From assembly GCA_017391665.1 (NCBI GenBank), contig JAFOXS010000076.1, positions 1-6,412 of the forward strand: 6,412 nt of DNA. Direction: 5' to 3'. The position numbers and the translations under genes were made by a program. Shown one piece after another: positions 1-6,280 of the stretch. This DNA comes from Alistipes sp. (GTDB lineage: Bacteria > Bacteroidota > Bacteroidia > Bacteroidales > Rikenellaceae). The number at the start of each line of letters is the position of its first letter. Within the stretch, counting starts at the first letter, position 1. The notes under the pieces are model-generated. The model saw only the letters and a program-made list of their open reading frames with translations, did no database searches and was not told where the DNA came from.

Positions 1-341
1 AAGCTTAATAGATGAAAGATATATTACATTATTTTATTACAAACTGTAATCATTCCACCCTATTGTGTTATTTATTTCACCTTTTTATCCTGATGTATAT
101 TATGGTTTATTAGTAAAAATGGGGTATAAAATAAGAATGCCTAACTTCTGAGAGGGTATATCGGCTACAAATAATGACAGTTTTAAAGATGCACATGCAT
201 TATTCATACATATATTTATATATAAATTAGGTCGCCGCCCCATAAAGATATTATCAATTTTTCCATATTTATATACATATATGGTAACTACATAGACAAA
301 GCTATGAATATTGATTGGGCAAAAAGAAAATCCTTGCCGTA
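1..341. other. AT-rich gene-free left flank
   Basis: This stretch has no credible coding sequence on either strand and is clearly richer in A+T than the genes to its right, with runs of alternating TA around 200-232 and 262-282. I see no tRNA-like or rRNA-like sequence and no direct repeat array. Two weak leftward promoter-like octamers are present: TAGCTTTG on the minus strand at 297-304, which fits TAnnTTTG, and TATCTTTA at 243-250, one base off. Neither has a TTTG at the usual spacing of about 20 bases. They could drive a gene beyond the left edge, but this is weak evidence. The likeliest reading is an ordinary intergenic or upstream region. Confidence 0.6.
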
Positions 342-371
342 GAAAAACAAATCCCGCAAAACGCGGGATTT
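342..371 (-). terminator. Rho-independent terminator of the NCS2 permease gene
   Basis: A perfect 9-bp inverted repeat (349-357 with 363-371, core ATCCCGC/GCGGGAT) encloses a 5-base loop. Read on the minus strand it is followed by GTTTTTCT, a U-rich tail. It starts about 34 bases beyond the permease stop codon, as expected for an intrinsic terminator of that gene. Confidence 0.85.
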
Positions 372-405
372 ATCACGATTATAATTTGTAATTCATTTTA
401 CGACA

Positions 406-1671
406 TTATCGGCGACGCAGCAGCACATGTTCAAGCAGAACTACCGTAACGACACCCATCACAAAGCCATTGCCAAGAATAGGACGAACAAGAGCAGGGA
501 CAACATCCATAGGAACCGCACCAAAGAGCATAGCCACCATGATAGGCAGGCCTACAATCAGTGCATCGTCGAACGAGAGAACTGATTTTGTTGAGACCAG
601 CATATTAAATGCTGCCGCAAGCTGCGTACCCATAAGGTAGAGCAGAATAACACCTATTACCGTGTTGGGAATAGCCGACAAAACAGCTATAAGCGACGGA
701 ATAAAGGCACATACGATCAGAGCCACACCCGCGGGAACAATCGCGTAGCGCGAGGCACATGACGACGAGGCGATAACACCCGGCGACATCGAATAGTTTA
801 CGGGGCCGATAACTCCCATACCGCCTGCAACGACATTCATAATACCAGTTATGGCAACGCCACGACCGCAACGGCGATCAGTATCAGGCGTAGAGAGCAT
901 ACCTCCCAGCGCCTGAATGGAGCCTACATCATTGATAAGTAGGGCCACATAGCACAACAAGAAGGCAATTATCATGCTGCCATCAAACTCAAGACGTGGG
1001 ATCAGCAATGATCCTTCAGACTCAGTATAGCGAGACATCACCTCACCAAAGCCACCATAAATCGCATAATATATCACGCAGCCCACAAAGAGCGAGATCG
1101 GAATCAGCACCGACTTGAGTACACCACGCAAACGATACGACACAAAAGCCATAGCGGGTACACCTATAATAGTAAACCACAAGCCAAAGACATGGCGTGC
1201 CGCCTCGGCCTCGGGGAAGATCAGATTCTTAATCGTAGGAGCAAGCGTAATGGCAATCAAAAGCAAGATCACTATCACGATACGCGGCGTAAAGATTCGC
1301 TGCAGATGCGACAACACACGCGCGGCGGCTAGAGCCGTAACCACCACACCACCAACCATAACTGCGGTATAAATCTTATTGGTATTTACCTCAGCACCCT
1401 GCGATGCAAGAGCCGTGATTATACCCACAAGCAACACTGCGGCCGGCCCCACTACAATAGGCATACGATGCCCCCACAGAGCCTGTATAATAGTTGCTGC
1501 ACCCACCAGCGCAAAGACTTTCTGGGCGTATAGTACTCGCTCGGCCGGCGAACCAACCGCGATAAAGAGTGACGTGACGACAACGGCCACTGCCAGCACG
1601 AACCACTGCATGCTGTAAAGAAACAACTGTCCGATGGGCGGACGAGAGTCTAAGCCATATTTTAAATTCAT
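406..1671 (-). CDS. NCS2-family nucleobase permease, divergent at the substrate site
   Basis: This encodes a 421-residue inner-membrane protein with about 12-14 hydrophobic segments, the usual size and topology of the NCS2 (nucleobase/ascorbate transporter) family, which imports uracil, xanthine or other bases, usually with protons. The N-terminal YGLDSRPP stretch (5-12) resembles the start of many bacterial NCS2 members. The half-helix region expected to hold the family signature reads SPGVIASSS from residue 296, preceded by GPVNYSM. In E. coli UraA two glutamates bind uracil. By my alignment on the adjacent glycines, the first site (INDVG, 246-250) has Asn247 and the second (MSPG, 295-298) has Met295. 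The family call is firm but the substrate cannot be read from sequence. The ATG at 1671 puts the start just before the first membrane segment. A strong promoter lies upstream and a terminator downstream, so the gene is probably monocistronic. The nearby purine phosphorylase and ribokinase genes make a base-salvage role plausible. Confidence 0.85.
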   Translation of the reverse strand: MNLKYGLDSRPPIGQLFLYSMQWFVLAVAVVVTSLFIAVGSPAERVLYAQKVFALVGAATIIQALWGHRMPIVVGPAAVLLVGIITALASQGAEVNTNKIYTAVMVGGVVVTALAAARVLSHLQRIFTPRIVIVILLLIAITLAPTIKNLIFPEAEAARHVFGLWFTIIGVPAMAFVSYRLRGVLKSVLIPISLFVGCVIYYAIYGGFGEVMSRYTESEGSLLIPRLEFDGSMIIAFLLCYVALLINDVGSIQALGGMLSTPDTDRRCGRGVAITGIMNVVAGGMGVIGPVNYSMSPGVIASSSCASRYAIVPAGVALIVCAFIPSLIAVLSAIPNTVIGVILLYLMGTQLAAAFNMLVSTKSVLSFDDALIVGLPIMVAMLFGAVPMDVVPALVRPILGNGFVMGVVTVVLLEHVLLRRR

Positions 1672-1694
1672 ATAAGTATCTGCTTTACTGCAAG

Positions 1695-1726
1695 CAAAGA
1701 TACACGTTCAAAGAGATAATCACAAA
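1695..1726 (-). promoter_or_regulatory. Bacteroidota-type promoter of the permease gene
   Basis: On the minus strand a TATCTTTG -7 octamer (1695-1702) is preceded after exactly 20 bases by a TTTG -33 element (1723-1726). Both match the TTTG-N19/21-TAnnTTTG consensus. The expected start of transcription leaves a leader of about 20 bases before the ATG at 1671. The -33 element falls inside the U-tract of the neighbouring terminator. Confidence 0.85.
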
Positions 1727-1752
1727 AAAAGTCCGCAAAAAAGCGGACTTTT
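1724..1752 (-). terminator. Rho-independent terminator of the phosphodiesterase gene
   Basis: The inverted repeat GTCCGC (1731-1736) / GCGGAC (1743-1748) has a 6-base A-rich loop and extends into A/T flanks (AAAA with TTTT). On the minus strand the stem is followed by an uninterrupted run of seven T. It lies about 22 bases past the phosphodiesterase stop. Because of the A/T flanks it might also act weakly on the other strand. Confidence 0.88.
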
Positions 1753-1773
1753 ATATAAAGTGTAGCAGAAATC

Positions 1774-2535
1774 CTACTTCGCAAGCAGACGCTTTACCTC
1801 CTCGGGGTTATCTGTTGTGATGAAATCAACCTTCTGATCTATACACCACTGAATACGCTCTGTGTCGTTTACAGTCCATACATTTACGGTCAGACCCAGT
1901 GCCTGGCTCTGCTTGATCCACTCGGGATGCTGCTGCATAACACCAATATTGTAGTCGATGCCCGTGTAACCCAAATCCTTGCAATACTCGGGAGTGAGTG
2001 TACCATTCAGGTATGCCACCTTGATACCCTTGGGACCATACTTTACCAACTCGTCGCACACATGCTGACGGAAAGCGATATACTCTACGTCGTTGACCAA
2101 CTTATGCTTCTTGACCATTGCCAAGATATTCTTCACAACACGAGTCTCGCGTGAGGGAGTATTGTGATCCTTGATCTCGATAATGAGCTTTGTACGTGTA
2201 TTCTTCTTGGCCTGAACAAGATACTCCTCCAAAGTAGGCAACACCTCACCATTCTCCAATGCCTGAGCACGCAGAGTAGCAAAATCGGTCTGCTGAACAT
2301 TATACTTAACATGCATAGGGCCATGCACAACAACCAGCACGCCATCAGAGGTCTCGTTGATATCGCACTCCGAACCAAAAGCTCCGAAATCCTGTGCATT
2401 CTGCAGTGCCGAGAGTGAGTTACGCACCGAGTTCTTCGTAGCATGGAATCCACGGTGGGCAATAATCTGTGTTGTCTGTGCAAAAAGTGCCGTAGAGGCA
2501 CATAGGCAAAGCGCCAGGGTCAATAATTTCTTCAT
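1774..2535 (-). CDS. Exported glycerophosphodiester phosphodiesterase-family protein
   Basis: This 253-residue protein has a classical signal peptide (KK, then a hydrophobic stretch, with likely cleavage after LFA at residue 19). No convincing lipobox is seen, so it is probably periplasmic. The rest is a GDPD-type TIM barrel. HRG at 27-29 supplies the first catalytic His, E56 and D58 form the ExD metal pair, H71 is the second catalytic His, and IEIK (119-122) gives E120 and K122. The C-terminal part (TVND, then TTDNPEE) is typical of the family's last strands. The family hydrolyses glycerophosphodiesters to glycerol-3-phosphate and an alcohol, often for phosphate or lipid-headgroup scavenging. 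Two positions differ from the textbook enzyme: the usual PENT reads VRNS (37-40), and the usual HD reads HG (71-72). From memory, Bacteroidota homologues often lack the PENT glutamate, so I still expect an enzyme, though the true substrate is uncertain. It has its own promoter and terminator. Confidence 0.9.
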   Translation of the reverse strand: MKKLLTLALCLCASTALFAQTTQIIAHRGFHATKNSVRNSLSALQNAQDFGAFGSECDINETSDGVLVVVHGPMHVKYNVQQTDFATLRAQALENGEVLPTLEEYLVQAKKNTRTKLIIEIKDHNTPSRETRVVKNILAMVKKHKLVNDVEYIAFRQHVCDELVKYGPKGIKVAYLNGTLTPEYCKDLGYTGIDYNIGVMQQHPEWIKQSQALGLTVNVWTVNDTERIQWCIDQKVDFITTDNPEEVKRLLAK

Positions 2536-2578
2536 TACTCGTTATTTTAGATTGTTCATAAATATCAAAATAGTCAAA

Positions 2579-2586
2579 CAAAGATA
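2579..2586 (-). promoter_or_regulatory. -7 element of the phosphodiesterase promoter
   Basis: TATCTTTG on the minus strand is a perfect TAnnTTTG match, about 43 bases upstream of the ATG at 2535. No TTTG lies at the standard distance; the nearest TTG triplets are 12 and 24 bases upstream. The promoter may therefore be weak or need an activator. Confidence 0.6.
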
Positions 2587-2617
2587 TACATTTATTTACA
2601 ATTTTCTTCTCAACGCA

Positions 2618-2639
2618 CCCAATATTATAAAATATGGGG
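2618..2639. promoter_or_regulatory. Imperfect dyad between the divergent promoters, possible operator
   Basis: The half-sites CCC-A-ATATT (2618-2626) and AATAT-GGG (2631-2638) pair apart from one bulged A at 2621, around a 4-base centre (ATAA). The dyad sits upstream of both -7 elements. In AT-rich DNA such symmetry can occur by chance, so it is only a candidate regulator-binding site. Confidence 0.25.
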
Positions 2640-2679
2640 CACATTTTCTCCACGATGATGATGAAAACATTTTTTTTCT

Positions 2680-2687
2680 TAACTTTG
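2680..2687 (+). promoter_or_regulatory. -7 element of the amino-sugar operon promoter
   Basis: TAACTTTG fits TAnnTTTG exactly. At the correct spacing (19 bases) the -33 position reads GATG (2657-2660) rather than TTTG. The predicted transcript has a leader of about 50 bases before the ATG at 2744. A run of eight T lies between the two elements. Confidence 0.65.
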
Positions 2688-2743
2688 TAGGTGCGCATCA
2701 TTTTTGCGCTCAAAACAACCTAGTATAATAACAGAAAAAGAAT

Positions 2744-4681
2744 ATGAGCAAATATTCATTACCACAGGATGGCGGTCTTCGTCGGGAGGGAACCCCGAAG
2801 GATATCATCCATCGTTTTGAGAAGATCCCCACATCGATCTTCGAGATCGAGAGCGATGGCGTTGAATACATCGTATCGCAGATCATCAAAGCCATCACCA
2901 AACACGAGGCCAAGAACAGCAAGCGACTCTTCGCACTTGGTCTTACCACCGGCCGTACTCCCTTAGGTGTGTATCACGAATTGGTACGTCGCCACAAGAG
3001 CGGCGAGGTATCCTTCAAAAACGTGGAGGTATATAGCCTCGATGAGTTCTACCCCATCAAGGCCACCGAGCAGCAGAGCCGAAACTTCCGAATTCATGAC
3101 GAATTCATCTCTCAGGTGGATATCCTGCCCGAGAATATACACATTATAGATGGTTCGACCCCCGTCGAGCATATTTCTGAGTACTGCATCAAGTATGATC
3201 GCATGGCACGCAACATCGATCTGCTGGTTATCGGTATGGGAGAGCATGGACAGATCGGATTCAACGAGCCCGGATCCTACGCCAAATCCATCACCCGCAT
3301 GGTGCAGCTCTCATACCAGTCTCGCAAGGCTCAGGCCGGTCTTTTCTACGGTGTGGAGCACACTCCAAAGATGGCTATTACGATGGGTATCAGCACCGTG
3401 ATGAGCGCCCGCCACATCATCCTTATGGCATGGGGCGAGGATAAGGCCGATGTCGTAGGCAAAGTTGTCGAAGGCGAGGCAACACGTCTTATTCCCGCAT
3501 CACTTCTGCAGAACCATCCCTCGATCGAAGCCGTCGTAGATGACCCCGCAGCCGATATGCTCACCGTTAAGAAGAGTCCGTGGCTTGTAGGCCCCTGCGA
3601 ATGGACACCTCGCATGGTGCGCAAGGCGGTAGTATGGCTTTGCGAAACGGTCAAGAAGCCAATCCTCAAGCTCACATATCAGGATTATATCGAAAATTCT
3701 CTGGGCGAGATGCTTGAGGCGGTACAGAAGAGCTATCACGCTATAAATATTGAGGTATTCAACGACCTGCAGCACACCATCACAGGTTGGCCCGGAGGAA
3801 AACCCAACGCCGACGACACTACACGACCTGTGCCGTCGCAGCCCTACCCCAAGCGTGTGATTATATTCTCTCCCCATCCCGATGACGATGTGATCTCTAT
3901 GGGAGGAACATTTATCCGCCTGGTTGAGCAGGGACATGATGTGCATGTTGCATATGAGACATCGGGCAACGTAGCCGTACACGATGACGTTGTAATCCAG
4001 GATCTTGACACAGCCCGTGAGCTTGGTCTGGGTGATCGCGTTGAGGAGATTCGACAGGTTATCGCAACAAAGAAGAAGGGAGAGCCTGAGCCTAGAGCAT
4101 TACTTGATATCAAGGGTGCAATACGTCGTGCCGAAGCTCGTGCCGCTGTGCGCTCGTTTGGACTTAACCCCGATACTAATGCCCACTTCCTTAACCTGCC
4201 ATTCTACGAGACGGGCGGTATCAAAAAGGGACAACGCACAGATAAGGATATAGAGATTATCACAAACCTCTTGCAGCAGGTTAAGCCGCATCAGATCTAC
4301 CTGGCGGGTGATCTGGCCGATCCGCACGGCACACACCGCGTATGTACGGAGGCTGTTCTGGAGGCTCTGCATCGTCTCAAGGATGCTGGCGAGGAGTGGC
4401 TTTCGGAGTGTGTAATATGGCTCTACCGAGGCGCATGGATGGAGTGGGAGATCGGCATGGTCGATATGGCTGTACCTTTGAGTCCCGACGAACTTATCAA
4501 GAAGCGCCATGCTATCTACCGTCACCTCTCGCAGAAGGATATCGTTCCATTCCCGGGAGATGACAGCCGCGAATTCTGGCAGCGTGCCGAGGAGCGCACA
4601 CAAAACACAGCACGACTGTACGACCTGCTGGGTATGGCGGAGTATCAGGCAATTGAAGTATTTGTTAAAATGAAAATATAA
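2744..4681 (+). CDS. NagB-like pseudo-deaminase fused to a PIG-L (LmbE) de-N-acetylase
   Basis: This 645-residue cytosolic protein has no signal peptide. Residues 1 to about 275 have the glucosamine-6-phosphate deaminase fold: the phosphate loop TTGRTP (68-73), and LDE with D100, which aligns with catalytic Asp72 of E. coli NagB. The motif that should read DGH reads HGQ (168-170), so the equivalents of Asp141 and His143 are lost, while E175 (Glu148) remains. Deaminase activity is therefore doubtful. A helical segment and a Pro-rich linker (about 349-370) lead to a PIG-L domain. There, PHPDDD (377-382) supplies H378, D380 and D381, and DPHGTH (526-531) supplies H528 and H531. These match the zinc ligands and catalytic residues of MshB-type deacetylases that act on N-acetylglucosamine derivatives. 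The start is fixed by an in-frame stop at 2729-2731. It is the first gene of an operon with true nagB. I infer deacetylation of a GlcNAc derivative. Databases often label such proteins as deaminases, which is probably misleading. Confidence 0.9.
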   Translation: MSKYSLPQDGGLRREGTPKDIIHRFEKIPTSIFEIESDGVEYIVSQIIKAITKHEAKNSKRLFALGLTTGRTPLGVYHELVRRHKSGEVSFKNVEVYSLDEFYPIKATEQQSRNFRIHDEFISQVDILPENIHIIDGSTPVEHISEYCIKYDRMARNIDLLVIGMGEHGQIGFNEPGSYAKSITRMVQLSYQSRKAQAGLFYGVEHTPKMAITMGISTVMSARHIILMAWGEDKADVVGKVVEGEATRLIPASLLQNHPSIEAVVDDPAADMLTVKKSPWLVGPCEWTPRMVRKAVVWLCETVKKPILKLTYQDYIENSLGEMLEAVQKSYHAINIEVFNDLQHTITGWPGGKPNADDTTRPVPSQPYPKRVIIFSPHPDDDVISMGGTFIRLVEQGHDVHVAYETSGNVAVHDDVVIQDLDTARELGLGDRVEEIRQVIATKKKGEPEPRALLDIKGAIRRAEARAAVRSFGLNPDTNAHFLNLPFYETGGIKKGQRTDKDIEIITNLLQQVKPHQIYLAGDLADPHGTHRVCTEAVLEALHRLKDAGEEWLSECVIWLYRGAWMEWEIGMVDMAVPLSPDELIKKRHAIYRHLSQKDIVPFPGDDSREFWQRAEERTQNTARLYDLLGMAEYQAIEVFVKMKI

Positions 4682-4683
4682 TT

Positions 4684-5469
4684 ATGAGACTGATTATCGA
4701 AAATACAGCAGCTGATGCTGGTCGTTGGGCAGCGCACTATGTTGCCGATCAGATTAATGCAAAGACAAGCAGCGAGCCCTTCGTATTGGGATTACCCACA
4801 GGTTCCACACCCCTTGGCATGTATGCCGAGCTGATCAACCTCTGCAAGCAGGGGAAGGTGTCATTTCAGAATGTCGTGACATTCAACATGGACGAATATG
4901 TAGGACTTCCGGAGGAGCACCCCGAGAGTTACCACTCATTTATGTGGAATAACTTCTTCTCACACGTAGATATCAAGCCCGAGAATGTAAATATCCTTAA
5001 CGGCAATGCCGAGGATCTTACGGCCGAGTGCGAGGCTTACGAGCGCAAAATCGAGGCTGCAGGCGGCATCGACCTCTTTATCGGCGGTGTTGGCGAGGAT
5101 GGACACCTGGCATTCAACGAGCCCTACTCATCGCTCAACTCACGCACACGAGTAAAGACACTGACCGAGGACACGATTATCGTCAATTCGCGTTTCTTTG
5201 ACAACGACATCAATAAGGTTCCGAAGCTGGCGCTCACAGTAGGAGTAGGCACCGTATGCTCAGCAAAGCAGGTGCTGGTACTGGCTCTGGGACACAAGAA
5301 GGCTCGTGCCGTACAGCAGTGCGTCGAGGGTGCGGTATCGCACGCATGGACTATCACTGCGCTGCAGATGCACCCTAAGGGTATTATGGTATGCGACGAG
5401 GGTGCTGTTGGCGAACTCAAAGTGAATACCTACCGCTACTTCAAGGATATCGAAAAAGATAATTTATAA
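4684..5469 (+). CDS. nagB: Glucosamine-6-phosphate deaminase
   Basis: NagB converts glucosamine-6-phosphate to fructose-6-phosphate and ammonia in the cytosol, the last step of amino-sugar catabolism before glycolysis. The 261 residues compare with 266 in E. coli and align almost without gaps. LPTGSTP (37-43) binds phosphate. FNMDEY contains D70 (E. coli Asp72), and EDGH then FNE gives D139, H141 and E146 (Asp141, His143, Glu148), so the catalytic set is complete. The allosteric GlcNAc-6-phosphate site of the E. coli enzyme also looks kept: S149, S150, R156, K158 and Y252 match Ser151, Ser152, Arg158, Lys160 and Tyr254. The ATG begins 2 bases after the stop of the fusion gene, implying translational coupling, and no Shine-Dalgarno sequence is visible. 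It is the intact paralogue of the degenerate domain encoded just upstream. Confidence 0.97.
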   Translation: MRLIIENTAADAGRWAAHYVADQINAKTSSEPFVLGLPTGSTPLGMYAELINLCKQGKVSFQNVVTFNMDEYVGLPEEHPESYHSFMWNNFFSHVDIKPENVNILNGNAEDLTAECEAYERKIEAAGGIDLFIGGVGEDGHLAFNEPYSSLNSRTRVKTLTEDTIIVNSRFFDNDINKVPKLALTVGVGTVCSAKQVLVLALGHKKARAVQQCVEGAVSHAWTITALQMHPKGIMVCDEGAVGELKVNTYRYFKDIEKDNL

Positions 5470-5477
5470 TTCAAATT

Positions 5478-6188
5478 ATGGCTAACACTCCCACACCCCA
5501 CATCGGAGCCATCGAGGGCGAGATTGCCGAGAAGGTGATCATGGCCGGTGACCCGTTACGCGCTAAATTTATGGCCGAGACATTCCTTGAGAACCCCGTA
5601 CAGTATAACTCTGTGCGTGGCATGCTGGGCTACACGGGCACATACAAAGGCAAGCGAGTATCAGTTCAGGGTCACGGCATGGGCATTCCATCTATAGGCA
5701 TCTACACCTATGAGCTGTACAATTTCTACGGCGTAAAGAGCATCATCCGCACAGGCTCGGCCGGAGCTTACCACCCCGACCTTCAGCTCGGCGATGTGAT
5801 GATTGCCATCGGAGCATGTACCGACTCGAACTACGGAGCGCAGTACAACCTGCCGGGGACATTCTCTCCTACGGCAGATTTTGCGCTGGCACGCGCCGCA
5901 GTGGAGAAGGCCGAGCAGATGGGAATCCGTTACCGCGTTGGTAATATTCTCTCGAGCGACGTATTCTATGGCGACGATTCAGAGCGCTGGAAGGAGTGGC
6001 AGAAGATGGGTGTTATGGGCGTCGAGATGGAGGCTGCAGCACTCTATATGAACGCAGCACGCAGCGGTAACAAAGCACTGTGCATCTGCACCGTATCCGA
6101 CTCTCTCGTTACGGGCGAGGCGTGCTCGGCCGAGCAGCGTCAGACATCATTTACGAACATGATGGAGATAGCCTTCGACATTATTTAG
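5478..6188 (+). CDS. deoD: DeoD-type purine nucleoside phosphorylase
   Basis: This enzyme cleaves purine (deoxy)nucleosides with phosphate to free base and (deoxy)ribose-1-phosphate and acts as a trimer-based hexamer in the cytosol. The 236 residues compare with 239 in E. coli DeoD. Conserved sites are H8 (contributed to the neighbouring subunit's active site), GDPLR (24-28) with R28, R47, GHGMG (65-69), RTGSAG (91-96) with R91 and S94 for phosphate, and VEMEAA with E183, M184 and E185 for ribose. VSDS contains the catalytic D208, and R221 matches the arginine that assists base protonation. It is the last gene of the operon, 8 bases after nagB, without an obvious ribosome-binding site or internal promoter, and just before a strong terminator. 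Its pairing with amino-sugar genes is unusual metabolically, but both routes yield sugar phosphates for central metabolism. Confidence 0.97.
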   Translation: MANTPTPHIGAIEGEIAEKVIMAGDPLRAKFMAETFLENPVQYNSVRGMLGYTGTYKGKRVSVQGHGMGIPSIGIYTYELYNFYGVKSIIRTGSAGAYHPDLQLGDVMIAIGACTDSNYGAQYNLPGTFSPTADFALARAAVEKAEQMGIRYRVGNILSSDVFYGDDSERWKEWQKMGVMGVEMEAAALYMNAARSGNKALCICTVSDSLVTGEACSAEQRQTSFTNMMEIAFDII

Positions 6189-6210
6189 CACAAAAAAACC
6201 GTTTAAATAG

Positions 6211-6238
6211 AGGCGGACCTTTCGAGTCCGCCTTTTTT
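6211..6238 (+). terminator. Rho-independent terminator of the three-gene operon
   Basis: A perfect 8-bp stem, AGGCGGAC (6211-6218) with GTCCGCCT (6226-6233), has a 7-base loop and runs straight into a T-tract at 6233-6238. It lies 22 bases beyond the deoD stop. Its GC-rich stem and clean U-tail make it the strongest terminator in the window. Confidence 0.93.
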
Positions 6239-6255
6239 ATTTGCCTGAAAATTGC

Positions 6256-6263
6256 TATCTTTA
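6256..6263 (+). promoter_or_regulatory. Probable -7 element of the ribokinase promoter
   Basis: TATCTTTA differs from TAnnTTTG only in the last base. A TTTG at 6240-6243 is just 12 bases upstream, which is too close for a standard -33 element. Transcription would start about 10-15 bases before the ATG at 6281, giving a very short leader. The terminator at 6211-6238 makes a separate promoter here likely. Confidence 0.5.
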
Positions 6264-6280
6264 CAAAAACTGATTTTCAG

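Larger units (their letters stand above)
2536..2743. promoter_or_regulatory. Divergent intergenic regulatory region
   Basis: This 208-bp AT-rich gap separates the leftward phosphodiesterase gene from the rightward amino-sugar operon. It holds a -7 element for each direction and an imperfect dyad between them. I see no small ORF or riboswitch-like structure. The only other pairing is a short GCGC/GCGC at 2693-2696 and 2706-2709, close to the expected rightward transcript start, which is too short to mean much. Confidence 0.6.

Noticed and set aside
1..6. HindIII site AAGCTT exactly at the first base
   Set aside because: It may hint at a cloned-fragment boundary, but a six-base site at the edge is also compatible with chance and has no biological meaning.
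2655..2664. Short GATGATGATG triplet run upstream of the operon
   Set aside because: Three copies of a triplet are too few to call a repeat or a phase-variable tract.
2671..2678. Run of eight T in the operon promoter spacer as a possible phase-variation tract
   Set aside because: The run is short and falls between -33 and -7 in an AT-rich region, where such tracts are common. A single sequence shows no length variation.
2420..2713. A 97-codon minus-strand frame spanning the divergent intergenic region and the phosphodiesterase start
   Set aside because: It covers both promoters and overlaps the signal peptide coding region in another frame, and the predicted protein shows no recognisable feature.
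3500..3982. A 160-codon minus-strand open frame opposite the fusion gene linker
   Set aside because: It overlaps conserved NagB-like and PIG-L coding sequence and has a Cys/His/Arg-rich composition typical of antisense translation.
4100..4603. A 167-codon open frame on the minus strand inside the fusion gene
   Set aside because: It lies antisense to a well-supported coding sequence with conserved domains, its translation resembles no family I know, and it has no promoter-like element. It is a frame shadow.
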